From NCBI GenBank assembly GCA_964447275.1, contig CAYURI010000006.1:1-47816 (forward strand): a stretch of 47,816 nucleotides of DNA, written 5' to 3'. The translations under genes and the position numbers were made by a program. Shown here piece after piece: positions 41,767-47,816 of the stretch; positions within the stretch are counted from its first letter, which is position 1, and each line of letters starts with the position of its first letter. The notes under the pieces were generated by a model. That model saw only the letters and a program-made list of their open reading frames with translations. It was not told where the DNA came from and searched no databases. The stretch is from DAOSVX01 sp964447275. GTDB taxonomy: Bacteria > Bacillota_I > Bacilli_A > RF39 > UBA660.

Positions 41767-44301
41767 ATGAGAAGAGAAGACGTTAATCAAAATGAATTAA
41801 GTCCAATGATGAAACAATATATGGAAATAAAATCCCGTTATGAAGACGAGTTACTCTTTTTTCGTTTGGGTGATTTTTATGAGCTCTTTTTTGAAGATGG
41901 CATTTTAGCGTCTAAAGAATTAGAGCTAACTTTAACTGGTAAAAATGCTGGACTTAAAGAAAGAATACCAATGTGTGGCGTTCCTTTTCACTCAGTAAAG
42001 CCTTATATTGAAAAACTGATATCTAAAGGCTATAAAGTGGCTATATGTGAACAATTAGAAGACCCTAGAACAGTTAAAGGGATGGTTAAAAGAGATGTTG
42101 TTCAAGTTGTTAGTAAAGGAACCTTTGTTGATTTAGATTTTTTAAATGATTATGACCATAATTATATTGGTAGTTTGCTTGATTTTAATTATACTTATGT
42201 TTTAACCTATGCTGATATATCAACTGGAGCAATGTATGCTTTGATGTTACCGCATATTAAAGAGAAAGTAATTAATGAAATCCTTAATTTAGGTTTAAAG
42301 GAAGTTATTTTATTTGATAATAGTGATTTAGAACTAATTGAAGTTTTAAAAGATAAAAATAATATTGGTGTTAATATATCTGGTTTTTATTTAGAAGATC
42401 AATATGAACATTTATATAAAAATATTAGTGAGCCAAAGATTATTGCTGGGATAAAACATCTTTTGTATTATTTAGTAATTAAAGAATTAAAAGATCTAAG
42501 TCACTTTAATAAAGTAGTGGTAGTAAATCCTAATCTTTATTTAGAATTAGATATTCATACGGTAAGAAATTTAGAATTAGTCGAAACAATCAGATTAAAG
42601 GAACGTAATAATAGTTTAATATGGTTAATTGATAAAACTAAAACAGCCATGGGATCAAGACTTTTAAAGACTTGGTTATTAAATCCTTTAAAAGATATAA
42701 ATGAATTAAATAAAAGATATGATAAAATTGAAAAACTAAATAGTGAGTTTTTATTAAAAGAAGAACTAAGAAGAGATTTAAACGAAGTTTACGATATTGA
42801 AAGATTATGCGGTAAAGTCGTGGCAGGGAACTTAAATGCCCGTGATTTAATCCAAATTAAAAACTCACTAGAAGTTTTACCAAATATTATTACTAATCTT
42901 AAAAAATTAGGCTTTAATTATGATTTAAAAGATGAAAAAGAACTAAAAGATATATTAGATAAAGCAATCTCTTTAGATGCCCCAATTACTTTGCATGATG
43001 GTGGGATAATTAAATCCGGTTATAATAAAGTGTTAGATGAATTAAAAAGCATTCGTAGTGGAGGAAAAGACTATTTAAATAAAATTGAGCAAGATACTAA
43101 AGAACAAACCGGTATTAAGAATTTAAAAGTTGGTTATAATAAAGTATTTGGTTATTTTATTGAAGTATCTAAAGGCCAAGTTAAAAATGTTAGTGATACC
43201 TTTGGTTGGGAAAGAAGACAAACTTTAGCTGATAAAGAAAGATATATAACTCCTGAATTAAAAGAAAAAGAATCACTAATTCTAAATGCTGAAGAGAAAA
43301 TTATTAATTTGGAATATGAGTTGTTCTTAGAAATTAAGGAAATTGTTAAAAAAGCTATTTTTGATTTAAAACAAATTGCTCATATTATAAGCGAAATAGA
43401 TGTTTTGTGTTCATTATCGGTAGCTAGTGAAGACTATGCCTTAACTAGACCTATTTTAACTAATGAAAGAGCTATCTTTGTTAAAGAAGGAAGACATCCT
43501 GTAGTGGAAAGACTAAGTCATCATGAGTATGTTGCAAATGATGTTATAATGCCTGAGGAAAATCACACCTTATTAATTACTGGTCCTAATATGTCAGGTA
43601 AGAGTACTTATATGCGACAATTAGCTTTAATAGTAATTATGGCTCAAGTGGGATCTTTTGTTCCTGCTAAAGAAGCTAAACTCCCTATATTTGATAAAAT
43701 ATTTACTCGAATTGGTGCTAGTGATGATTTAGTAAGTGGTGAATCTACCTTTATGGTGGAAATGAAAGAAGCCGAAAATGCTATTCGTAATGCGACCAAA
43801 GACAGTTTAATTTTATTTGATGAATTGGGTAGGGGAACAGCTACTTATGATGGAATGAGTATTGCTGAAGCGATATTAGAATATATTAATAATAAAATAA
43901 AATGTAAGACTTTATTTTCTACTCATTATCACGAATTAACTGAATTAGAAAATAAATTTCCAGGTATAAAAAATGTTCATGTTAGCGCTTTAGAGGAAGA
44001 TGGTAATATTATATTTTTACACAAAGTAAAAGATGGTGCTGTTGATAAAAGTTATGGTATTCATGTTGCTAAGCTTGCTAATATGCCTAATGATGTTATT
44101 GCTAGAGCCAGTGAAATCCTTTATCAATATGAAAAAGCTAATGGCAAAAAGATTAAACGTGATGAAAGTCAGATTAAGTTTGATTTTAATAATGAAAAAC
44201 TTAATCCAGTTAAAGAAAAACTTGATAAAATAGATCCTTTAAAAATTACACCATTGGAAGCTTTAAATATTTTATATGAATTAAAACAAGATAATAAATA
44301 G
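41767..44301 (+). CDS. mutS: DNA mismatch repair protein MutS
   Basis: 844 residues, full MutS1 length. The mismatch-sensing F-x-E motif is Phe37-Tyr-Glu39 in R-L-G-D-F-Y-E-L-F. Connector, lever and clamp regions follow, then the ABC-type ATPase with Walker A G-P-N-M-S-G-K-S (606-613), F-D-E-L-G-R-G-T and S-T-H-Y-H-E-L. It recognises mismatches and recruits MutL; no mutL is found in the next genes, although mutSL pairs are common. AGGTG precedes the ATG. The C-terminal tail keeps the Lys-rich region and short helical end. Confidence 0.97.
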   Translation: MRREDVNQNELSPMMKQYMEIKSRYEDELLFFRLGDFYELFFEDGILASKELELTLTGKNAGLKERIPMCGVPFHSVKPYIEKLISKGYKVAICEQLEDPRTVKGMVKRDVVQVVSKGTFVDLDFLNDYDHNYIGSLLDFNYTYVLTYADISTGAMYALMLPHIKEKVINEILNLGLKEVILFDNSDLELIEVLKDKNNIGVNISGFYLEDQYEHLYKNISEPKIIAGIKHLLYYLVIKELKDLSHFNKVVVVNPNLYLELDIHTVRNLELVETIRLKERNNSLIWLIDKTKTAMGSRLLKTWLLNPLKDINELNKRYDKIEKLNSEFLLKEELRRDLNEVYDIERLCGKVVAGNLNARDLIQIKNSLEVLPNIITNLKKLGFNYDLKDEKELKDILDKAISLDAPITLHDGGIIKSGYNKVLDELKSIRSGGKDYLNKIEQDTKEQTGIKNLKVGYNKVFGYFIEVSKGQVKNVSDTFGWERRQTLADKERYITPELKEKESLILNAEEKIINLEYELFLEIKEIVKKAIFDLKQIAHIISEIDVLCSLSVASEDYALTRPILTNERAIFVKEGRHPVVERLSHHEYVANDVIMPEENHTLLITGPNMSGKSTYMRQLALIVIMAQVGSFVPAKEAKLPIFDKIFTRIGASDDLVSGESTFMVEMKEAENAIRNATKDSLILFDELGRGTATYDGMSIAEAILEYINNKIKCKTLFSTHYHELTELENKFPGIKNVHVSALEEDGNIIFLHKVKDGAVDKSYGIHVAKLANMPNDVIARASEILYQYEKANGKKIKRDESQIKFDFNNEKLNPVKEKLDKIDPLKITPLEALNILYELKQDNK

Positions 44302-44310
44302 GAGGAAAAA

Positions 44311-44580
44311 ATGAAAACAATTTGGGGTAAAGTATTAGATGTTAAAGATAATAAAAAGCGTCTTAAAAAATATTTGTTTGAATCATTAATATTTTCATTA
44401 TTAATGGCTGTAATCGATGCCTTTGGGATATTAATAAGTAAAAATAAAGCCGTTTTCTATTTTTTTGATAATTATGTAATTAATTTTGCTTTAACAGTCT
44501 TAATTACTTTCTTAATTTTATTTATTATCTCTTTTGGTTTTAATTACTTAATTAGTGAAAAGCAGTTTAAAAAAGCTTAA
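44311..44580 (+). CDS. Small two-helix membrane protein
   Basis: 89 residues, ATG after a perfect AGGAGG and nine bases after the mutS stop, so co-transcribed with mutS. A basic N-terminus (K-D-N-K-K-R-L-K-K-Y) precedes helix one (about 24-44). A short loop with K-N-K-A and helix two (about 56-80) follow, with both ends probably cytoplasmic. There are no motifs and no recognised family. Confidence 0.75.
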   Translation: MKTIWGKVLDVKDNKKRLKKYLFESLIFSLLMAVIDAFGILISKNKAVFYFFDNYVINFALTVLITFLILFIISFGFNYLISEKQFKKA

Positions 44581-44595
44581 AATATAGATTACGTA

Positions 44596-44604
44596 TGTTA
44601 TAAT
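44596..44604 (+). promoter_or_regulatory. Extended -10 promoter of nusB-xseA-xseB
   Basis: TGTTATAAT, 17 bases before the nusB ATG. Confidence 0.7.
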
Positions 44605-44620
44605 GGAGTAGGTGAAGAAC

Positions 44621-45022
44621 ATGGGAAAAACACGTAGTGAATTAAGAGAAAAATGTATGATTATTTTATATCAAGAAGAATTAATGCGCAACAGCGACAT
44701 TGTTTTTGATATTGATAATTTAATAAAAGACAATATTGAAATTGAAAATGAATTTGTTAAAGAAATTGTTTATGGCGTAACTACTCATTATGATGAGTTA
44801 AATGATGTTATAAATAAATATTTATTGAATTGGCATGTTGATCGTTTAGATAAAACTGGTGCAGCTATTTTAAGAATTGCTAGTTATGAACTTATTTATA
44901 CCGATACACCACCAATTGTGGTTATTAATGAAGCAATTAATTTAGCTAAAAAATATAGTGATGATGCCATAAAGAAGATTATTAATGCTTCACTAGATAG
45001 AATGAGAAAAGATTATGAATGA
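44621..45022 (+). CDS. nusB: Transcription antitermination factor NusB
   Basis: 133 residues from ATG 44621, after AGGTGAA; GTG 44612 is part of that site. The helical fold starts T-R-S-E-L-R-E-K-C-M-I-I-L-Y-Q-E-E-L. The second half has W-H-V-D-R-L-D-K-T-G-A-A-I-L-R-I-A-S-Y-E-L and P-P-I-V-V-I-N-E-A-I-N-L-A-K-K-Y, the most conserved NusB segments. It binds boxA RNA with S10 in rRNA antitermination. The TGA stop overlaps the xseA start by eight bases. Confidence 0.92.
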   Translation: MGKTRSELREKCMIILYQEELMRNSDIVFDIDNLIKDNIEIENEFVKEIVYGVTTHYDELNDVINKYLLNWHVDRLDKTGAAILRIASYELIYTDTPPIVVINEAINLAKKYSDDAIKKIINASLDRMRKDYE

Positions 45023-46046
45023 TAAGTATTTAACAGTTAGTGATATTAATAAACATGTTAAAAATATTGTTGATGATGATACTTTTTTAAATAAAATATA
45101 TTTAAAAGGAGAAATATCTAATTTTAAATTTCATAGTCGTGGTCATCTTTATTTTTCTTTAAAGGATGAAGAAAGCAAGATAAATGCGGTAATGTTTGAA
45201 TTTAATCGTTTAAAAGGATTGGATTTTGAACCAACTGATGGCATGAATGTTTTAATTGAAGGTAAAGTAAGTGTTTATGTTCCTAATGGAGCTTATCAAA
45301 TATATGTTGAAAAAATGACTCAAGATGGCTTGGGAAATTTATATATTGAATTTGAAAAATTAAAGAAAAAGCTAGAGCAAGAAGGTTTATTNNNNNNNNN
45401 NNNNNNNNNNNNNNNNNNNNNNNNNNNNNNNNNNNNNNNNNNNNNNNNNNNNNNNNNNNNNNNNNNNNNNNNNNNNNNNNNNNNNNNNNNNAATGAAGAA
45501 ATAGTAGCAAGAGCTATATATGATTCTAAAACACCAATAATAAGTGCTGTTGGTCATGATATTGACTTTACCATAAGTGACTTTGTGGCTGATTTAAGAG
45601 CAGCAACTCCAACAGGAGCAGCGGAACTTGCAGTGCCAAACATAATTGATTTAAAAGCGTTAATTAAACAATATAAAATTAGAAGTTATCAAAATATTAA
45701 TAACTATATAAATATTTATTTAAATAAATTAAAATCATTAAAAGAATCATATATTTTGAAAAACCCTTTAGCTTTATATGAAGTTAAAGAACAAAAATTA
45801 AGTAATTATATTGATCGCTTAAATACTTATATTGATAATTTATTAGAAAAATATAAATTTAATTATAAAATAATTTTAAATAAAATAACTTTATTAAATC
45901 CCTTAAATATTTTAGAAAAAGGTTATAGTGTAGTATCAAAAGATAAAGAAATTATTAAAAGTACTAAGAAATTAAAAGCAAACGATGAAGTAGTAATTAA
46001 ATTATATGAAGGTAAATTAAAAGCTTTAATAAAAGAAATATTATAG
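45015..46046 (+). CDS. xseA: Exodeoxyribonuclease VII large subunit, interrupted by an assembly gap
   Basis: The N-terminal OB domain is clear (V-S-D-I-N-K-H-V-K, K-G-E-I-S-N-F-K, G-H-L-Y-F-S-L-K-D). The sequence then enters 100 N at codon 126 and resumes with N-E-E-I-V-A-R-A-I and A-V-G-H-D-I-D-F-T-I-S-D, followed by the coiled C-terminal region. Compared with recalled Bacillus XseA, about 90 residues belong in the gap, including the catalytic-core segment, so the gap stands for roughly 270 bases and the frame match across it is chance. The real protein is about 400 residues. With XseB it degrades single-stranded DNA. Confidence 0.93.
   Translation: MNDKYLTVSDINKHVKNIVDDDTFLNKIYLKGEISNFKFHSRGHLYFSLKDEESKINAVMFEFNRLKGLDFEPTDGMNVLIEGKVSVYVPNGAYQIYVEKMTQDGLGNLYIEFEKLKKKLEQEGLXXXXXXXXXXXXXXXXXXXXXXXXXXXXXXXXXXNEEIVARAIYDSKTPIISAVGHDIDFTISDFVADLRAATPTGAAELAVPNIIDLKALIKQYKIRSYQNINNYINIYLNKLKSLKESYILKNPLALYEVKEQKLSNYIDRLNTYIDNLLEKYKFNYKIILNKITLLNPLNILEKGYSVVSKDKEIIKSTKKLKANDEVVIKLYEGKLKALIKEIL
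45392..45491. other. Assembly gap of exactly 100 N
   Basis: The run of N has the conventional length for a gap of unknown size. Protein homology suggests that about 270 bases are missing, so coordinates downstream are probably short by about 170. Confidence 0.95.
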
Positions 46047-46055
46047 GAGGAAAAT

Positions 46056-46280
46056 ATGGAAAAGAAAGAAATTAAATTTGAAGAAAAGTTTAAAGAATTA
46101 GAAAAAATTGTTGGTGAGTTGGAAAATGGCAATGTTGATTTAGATCTTTCAATTGAAAAATATACTGCAGCAATGAAGCTCGCTAAAGAATGTGGTGATA
46201 AATTAACCGAAGCCAGTACGAAAGTAAATAAAATATTAGATGAAGATGGTAAATTAAAAGATTTCAATATTGAAGAATAA
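46056..46280 (+). CDS. xseB: Exodeoxyribonuclease VII small subunit
   Basis: 74 residues, ATG after AGGAGG, nine bases after xseA. The XseB pattern F-E-E-K-F-K-E-L-E-K-I-V-G-E-L-E-N-G-N-V-D-L runs into L-S-I-E-K-Y-T-A-A-M-K-L and a helical end. Several copies decorate XseA to form the active nuclease. Farnesyl diphosphate synthase (ispA), the frequent next gene in Firmicutes, is absent; a terminator follows. Confidence 0.94.
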   Translation: MEKKEIKFEEKFKELEKIVGELENGNVDLDLSIEKYTAAMKLAKECGDKLTEASTKVNKILDEDGKLKDFNIEE

Positions 46281-46303
46281 AAAAACACCTTTTGGTGTTT
46301 TTT
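46281..46303. terminator. Bidirectional terminator after xseB
   Basis: AAAAACACC-TTTT-GGTGTTTTT has A residues on one side and T on the other. It also lies at the end of the small - strand gene. Confidence 0.88.
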
Positions 46304-46397
46304 ATCTTACAAAATAAGCAATTACCATAGCTACTATACCAAATAACATTATTAGTAGGGAAGCCCAAGCAACTATTTTTAATGTTTTTTTGTTCAT
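46302..46397 (-). CDS. Very small single-helix membrane protein (31 residues)
   Basis: An open frame of 31 codons on the - strand with AGAGGTGA (46408-46401) three bases before the ATG, the genome's usual site. The peptide starts M-N-K-K-T-L-K-I-V-A-W, continues as one hydrophobic helix (about residues 8-29) and ends Y-F-V-R, a typical small membrane protein. A plausible promoter lies upstream (46421-46449), and the bidirectional hairpin ends it. It fills the whole space between xseB and mnmA. No family is recognised. Confidence 0.7.
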   Translation of the reverse strand: MNKKTLKIVAWASLLIMLFGIVAMVIAYFVR

Positions 46398-46420
46398 AAT
46401 TCACCTCTAAATACATTAAT

Positions 46421-46449
46421 AATTTATCATAATTTTGGATTTGTGTAAA
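46421..46449 (-). promoter_or_regulatory. Promoter of the 31-residue membrane protein gene
   Basis: On the - strand TTTACA (46449-46444), 17 bases, TAAATT (46426-46421), with TG one base before the -10. It is divergent from the mnmA promoter. Confidence 0.5.
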
Positions 46450-46460
46450 TAACATAAAAA

Positions 46461-46469
46461 TGATATAAT
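46461..46469 (+). promoter_or_regulatory. Extended -10 promoter of mnmA
   Basis: TGATATAAT, 20 bases before the ATG at 46489. Confidence 0.72.
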
Positions 46470-46488
46470 CTTTTTCGAGGTGAAAACC

Positions 46489-47598
46489 ATGAAAAGAAAA
46501 GTTGTTGTTGGGCTTAGTGGGGGAGTAGACTCTGCGGTAGCTGCTTATTTACTTAAAAAGGATGGCTATGAAGTTATTGCTCTTTTCATGCGTAATTGGG
46601 ATAGTAGTATTAATAATGATACATTAGGAAATCCCAACTTAAATAATAATATTTGCCCTCAAGAAATAGATTATAATGATGCTTTAGAAGTAGCAAAAAA
46701 GTTAGATATTCCTTTATATCGAGTTGATTTTATTAAAGAATATTGGGATTTTGTTTTTAAATATTTTTTAGATGAATTAAAATTAGGAAGAACGCCTAAT
46801 CCTGATTTAATGTGTAATAAGTATATTAAATTTGATTTATTTATAAAAGAAGCCAAAAAATATGGGGCAGAGTATGTTGCTACTGGGCACTATGCCAAAA
46901 CTATAAATAATCATCTTTATAGAGGAGTAGATCGAAATAAAGACCAATCATACTTTCTTAGTCAATTAAGCTCTAAACAGCTTGAAAATATCTTGTTTCC
47001 AGTAGGGGATTTAACCAAAGAAGAAGTAAGAAAAATAGCAAAAGAACTAAATTTAAATGTTGCTACCAAAAAAGATTCAACTGGAATATGTTTTATTGGG
47101 GAAAGACATTATCAGGAATTTTTAAAAAATTATTTAAAACCTAATCCTGGTAAGGTAATTAATATTGAAACTAACGAAGTAGTAGGGGAACATACCGGCT
47201 TAATGAACTACACTATTGGTCAAAGAAAAAATGTTGGCTTAAGTGGTAATAAAGAAAAGCACTTTGTTGTAGGCAAAGATGTTAAAAACAATATTTTATA
47301 TGTGGCTTTTAAAGAAGATAATTCTTATTTATACTCGGATGCTTGTTTAATTGATAATATTAATTTAATTAGTGAAAAAAGACCAGAAAAATGTACGGCA
47401 AAATTTAGATATCGCGGCGAAGACTATGAAGTTTATCTTACATATTTAAATGATAAGGAAATATTTGTAAAATATCCAAAAGGGGTTAAAGCTGTTACAC
47501 CTGGTCAAGCTTGCGTATTATATTTAGACGAAGAATGCCTAGGTAGTGGGATAATAAAAGAAATATATAAAAATGATGAAAGATTATGGTACTTATAA
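46489..47598 (+). CDS. mnmA: tRNA-specific 2-thiouridylase MnmA
   Basis: 369 residues from ATG 46489, after GAGGTGA; GTG 46480 is part of that site. PP-loop G-L-S-G-G-V-D-S (8-15), tRNA and active-site segment G-R-T-P-N-P-D-L-M-C with Cys109, A-T-G-H-Y-A, and S-T-G-I-C-F-I-G with Cys201 make the catalytic Cys pair. A C-terminal beta barrel follows. It adenylates and thiolates U34 of tRNA Lys, Glu and Gln, with sulfur from a cysteine desulfurase not found here. It has its own promoter and a strong terminator. Confidence 0.96.
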   Translation: MKRKVVVGLSGGVDSAVAAYLLKKDGYEVIALFMRNWDSSINNDTLGNPNLNNNICPQEIDYNDALEVAKKLDIPLYRVDFIKEYWDFVFKYFLDELKLGRTPNPDLMCNKYIKFDLFIKEAKKYGAEYVATGHYAKTINNHLYRGVDRNKDQSYFLSQLSSKQLENILFPVGDLTKEEVRKIAKELNLNVATKKDSTGICFIGERHYQEFLKNYLKPNPGKVINIETNEVVGEHTGLMNYTIGQRKNVGLSGNKEKHFVVGKDVKNNILYVAFKEDNSYLYSDACLIDNINLISEKRPEKCTAKFRYRGEDYEVYLTYLNDKEIFVKYPKGVKAVTPGQACVLYLDEECLGSGIIKEIYKNDERLWYL

Positions 47599-47610
47599 GT
47601 ACCTTTTTTA
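47588..47610 (+). terminator. Intrinsic terminator after mnmA
   Basis: A perfect palindrome GGTACTTATAAGTACC followed by TTTTTTA, including the stop codon. Confidence 0.9.
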
Positions 47611-47640
47611 TTGACAATAAATTGTTAAGTAATATATAAT
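47611..47640 (+). promoter_or_regulatory. Promoter with overlapping operator-like inverted repeat
   Basis: TTGACA (47611-47616), 18 bases, TATAAT (47635-47640). The inverted repeat TTGACAA-TAAA-TTGTTAA (47611-47628) covers the -35 and matches the perfect palindrome at 9380-9397 in 16 of 18 positions. Binding there would block the promoter. Confidence 0.65.
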
Positions 47641-47674
47641 TGATATGTAAAATAGAAAGTAGGGAAGTTACTAG

Positions 47675-47816
47675 ATGAGTAGATTAAATGAATTATTACA
47701 AGAACTAGGTATATCAAAGGTAAGATTAGCTAAATACTTAGGGGTATCTAGACAAATGGTATATAATTATTTAGAAATGGATAGTATAAATAAATGGCCA
47801 AAAGAAAAGAAAATTT
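47675..47816 (+). CDS. Helix-turn-helix regulator, N-terminal part (cut by window end)
   Basis: The first 47 codons of a gene that runs off the window. It begins M-S-R-L-N-E-L-L-Q-E-L-G-I-S-K-V-R-L-A-K, followed by Y-L-G-V-S-R-Q-M-V-Y-N-Y-L, an Xre/Cro-type helix-turn-helix with the second helix at L-A-K-Y-L-G-V and the recognition helix at S-R-Q-M-V-Y. The promoter has an inverted repeat over its -35, consistent with autorepression. The total length and effector domain cannot be seen. Confidence 0.8.
   Translation, partial: MSRLNELLQELGISKVRLAKYLGVSRQMVYNYLEMDSINKWPKEKKI

Noticed and set aside
1..47816. Mycoplasma genetic code (TGA = Trp)
   Set aside because: TGA ends nusB, ruvX, ireB and mltG at the expected positions, and tryptophans are encoded by TGG throughout.
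1..47816. Insertion sequences, prophage, CRISPR-Cas or replication origin
   Set aside because: No transposase, integrase, terminase, Cas protein, spaced repeats, DnaA-box cluster or dnaA/dnaN genes were found.

Overview
The window is very AT-rich chromosomal DNA from a Gram-positive-type (monoderm) bacterium with short intergenic spaces. Genes run almost entirely on the + strand, the usual Shine-Dalgarno is AGGTGA or AGGAGG, and U-tailed hairpin terminators are frequent. TGA is a stop (nusB, ruvX, ireB and mltG all end in it), so the Mycoplasma code does not apply. A cell wall is implied by murC and mltG. Gene order recalls the Bacillus yrr region: recD2, an AI-2E-family permease and alaS in one place, and ireB-ruvX-yrzB-mltG-trmR-greA in another. 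The best guess is an uncultured, reduced-genome relative of Bacilli/Mollicutes (RF39-like); that is inference. A run of exactly 100 N inside xseA shows that this is a scaffolded draft, probably metagenomic.

Layout. 1-2946: two paralogous membrane-anchored WG-repeat proteins. 2958-9291: heat-shock operon hrcA-grpE-dnaK-pepF-dnaJ behind a consensus promoter flanked by two CIRCE operators. 9293-12447: an operator region, an unknown membrane protein, a U32 protein and mtaB. 12502-19293: an unknown membrane protein, recD2, permease, a P-loop kinase-like protein, an alaS lacking the C-Ala domain, and a small basic protein. 19303-22140: accessory stretch with a lipoprotein, two phospholipase-C-like proteins, an orphan gene and tRNA-Ser(CGA). 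22210-25320: murC, an unknown membrane protein, then two 5'-truncated genes abutting head to head. 25400-26773: a two-gene unit of an unknown membrane protein and a heliorhodopsin. 27091-30795: DEAD-box helicase, ABC-F ATPase, SDR. 30851-34025: the conserved ireB-to-greA cluster. 34091-41719: trigger factor, Lon, a giant pilin-like glycine-rich surface protein and a membrane PDZ-Lon protease. 41767-47816: mutS, small membrane proteins, nusB, xseA/xseB, mnmA and a window-truncated HTH regulator.

The genes fall into a few working groups. Proteostasis is covered by HrcA-controlled DnaK/DnaJ/GrpE, trigger factor, Lon, PepF and the membrane Lon-like protease. tRNA modification is covered by the U32 protein and TrmR (U34 hydroxylation then methylation), MtaB (A37) and MnmA (s2U34). 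DNA repair is covered by MutS, RecD2, RuvX and exonuclease VII. The most unusual content is the heliorhodopsin with its membrane partner, the 952-residue protein that carries a type IV prepilin N-terminus on glycine-rich, InlB-repeat and discoidin-like modules, and the gene-fragment junction near 25,050-25,100.
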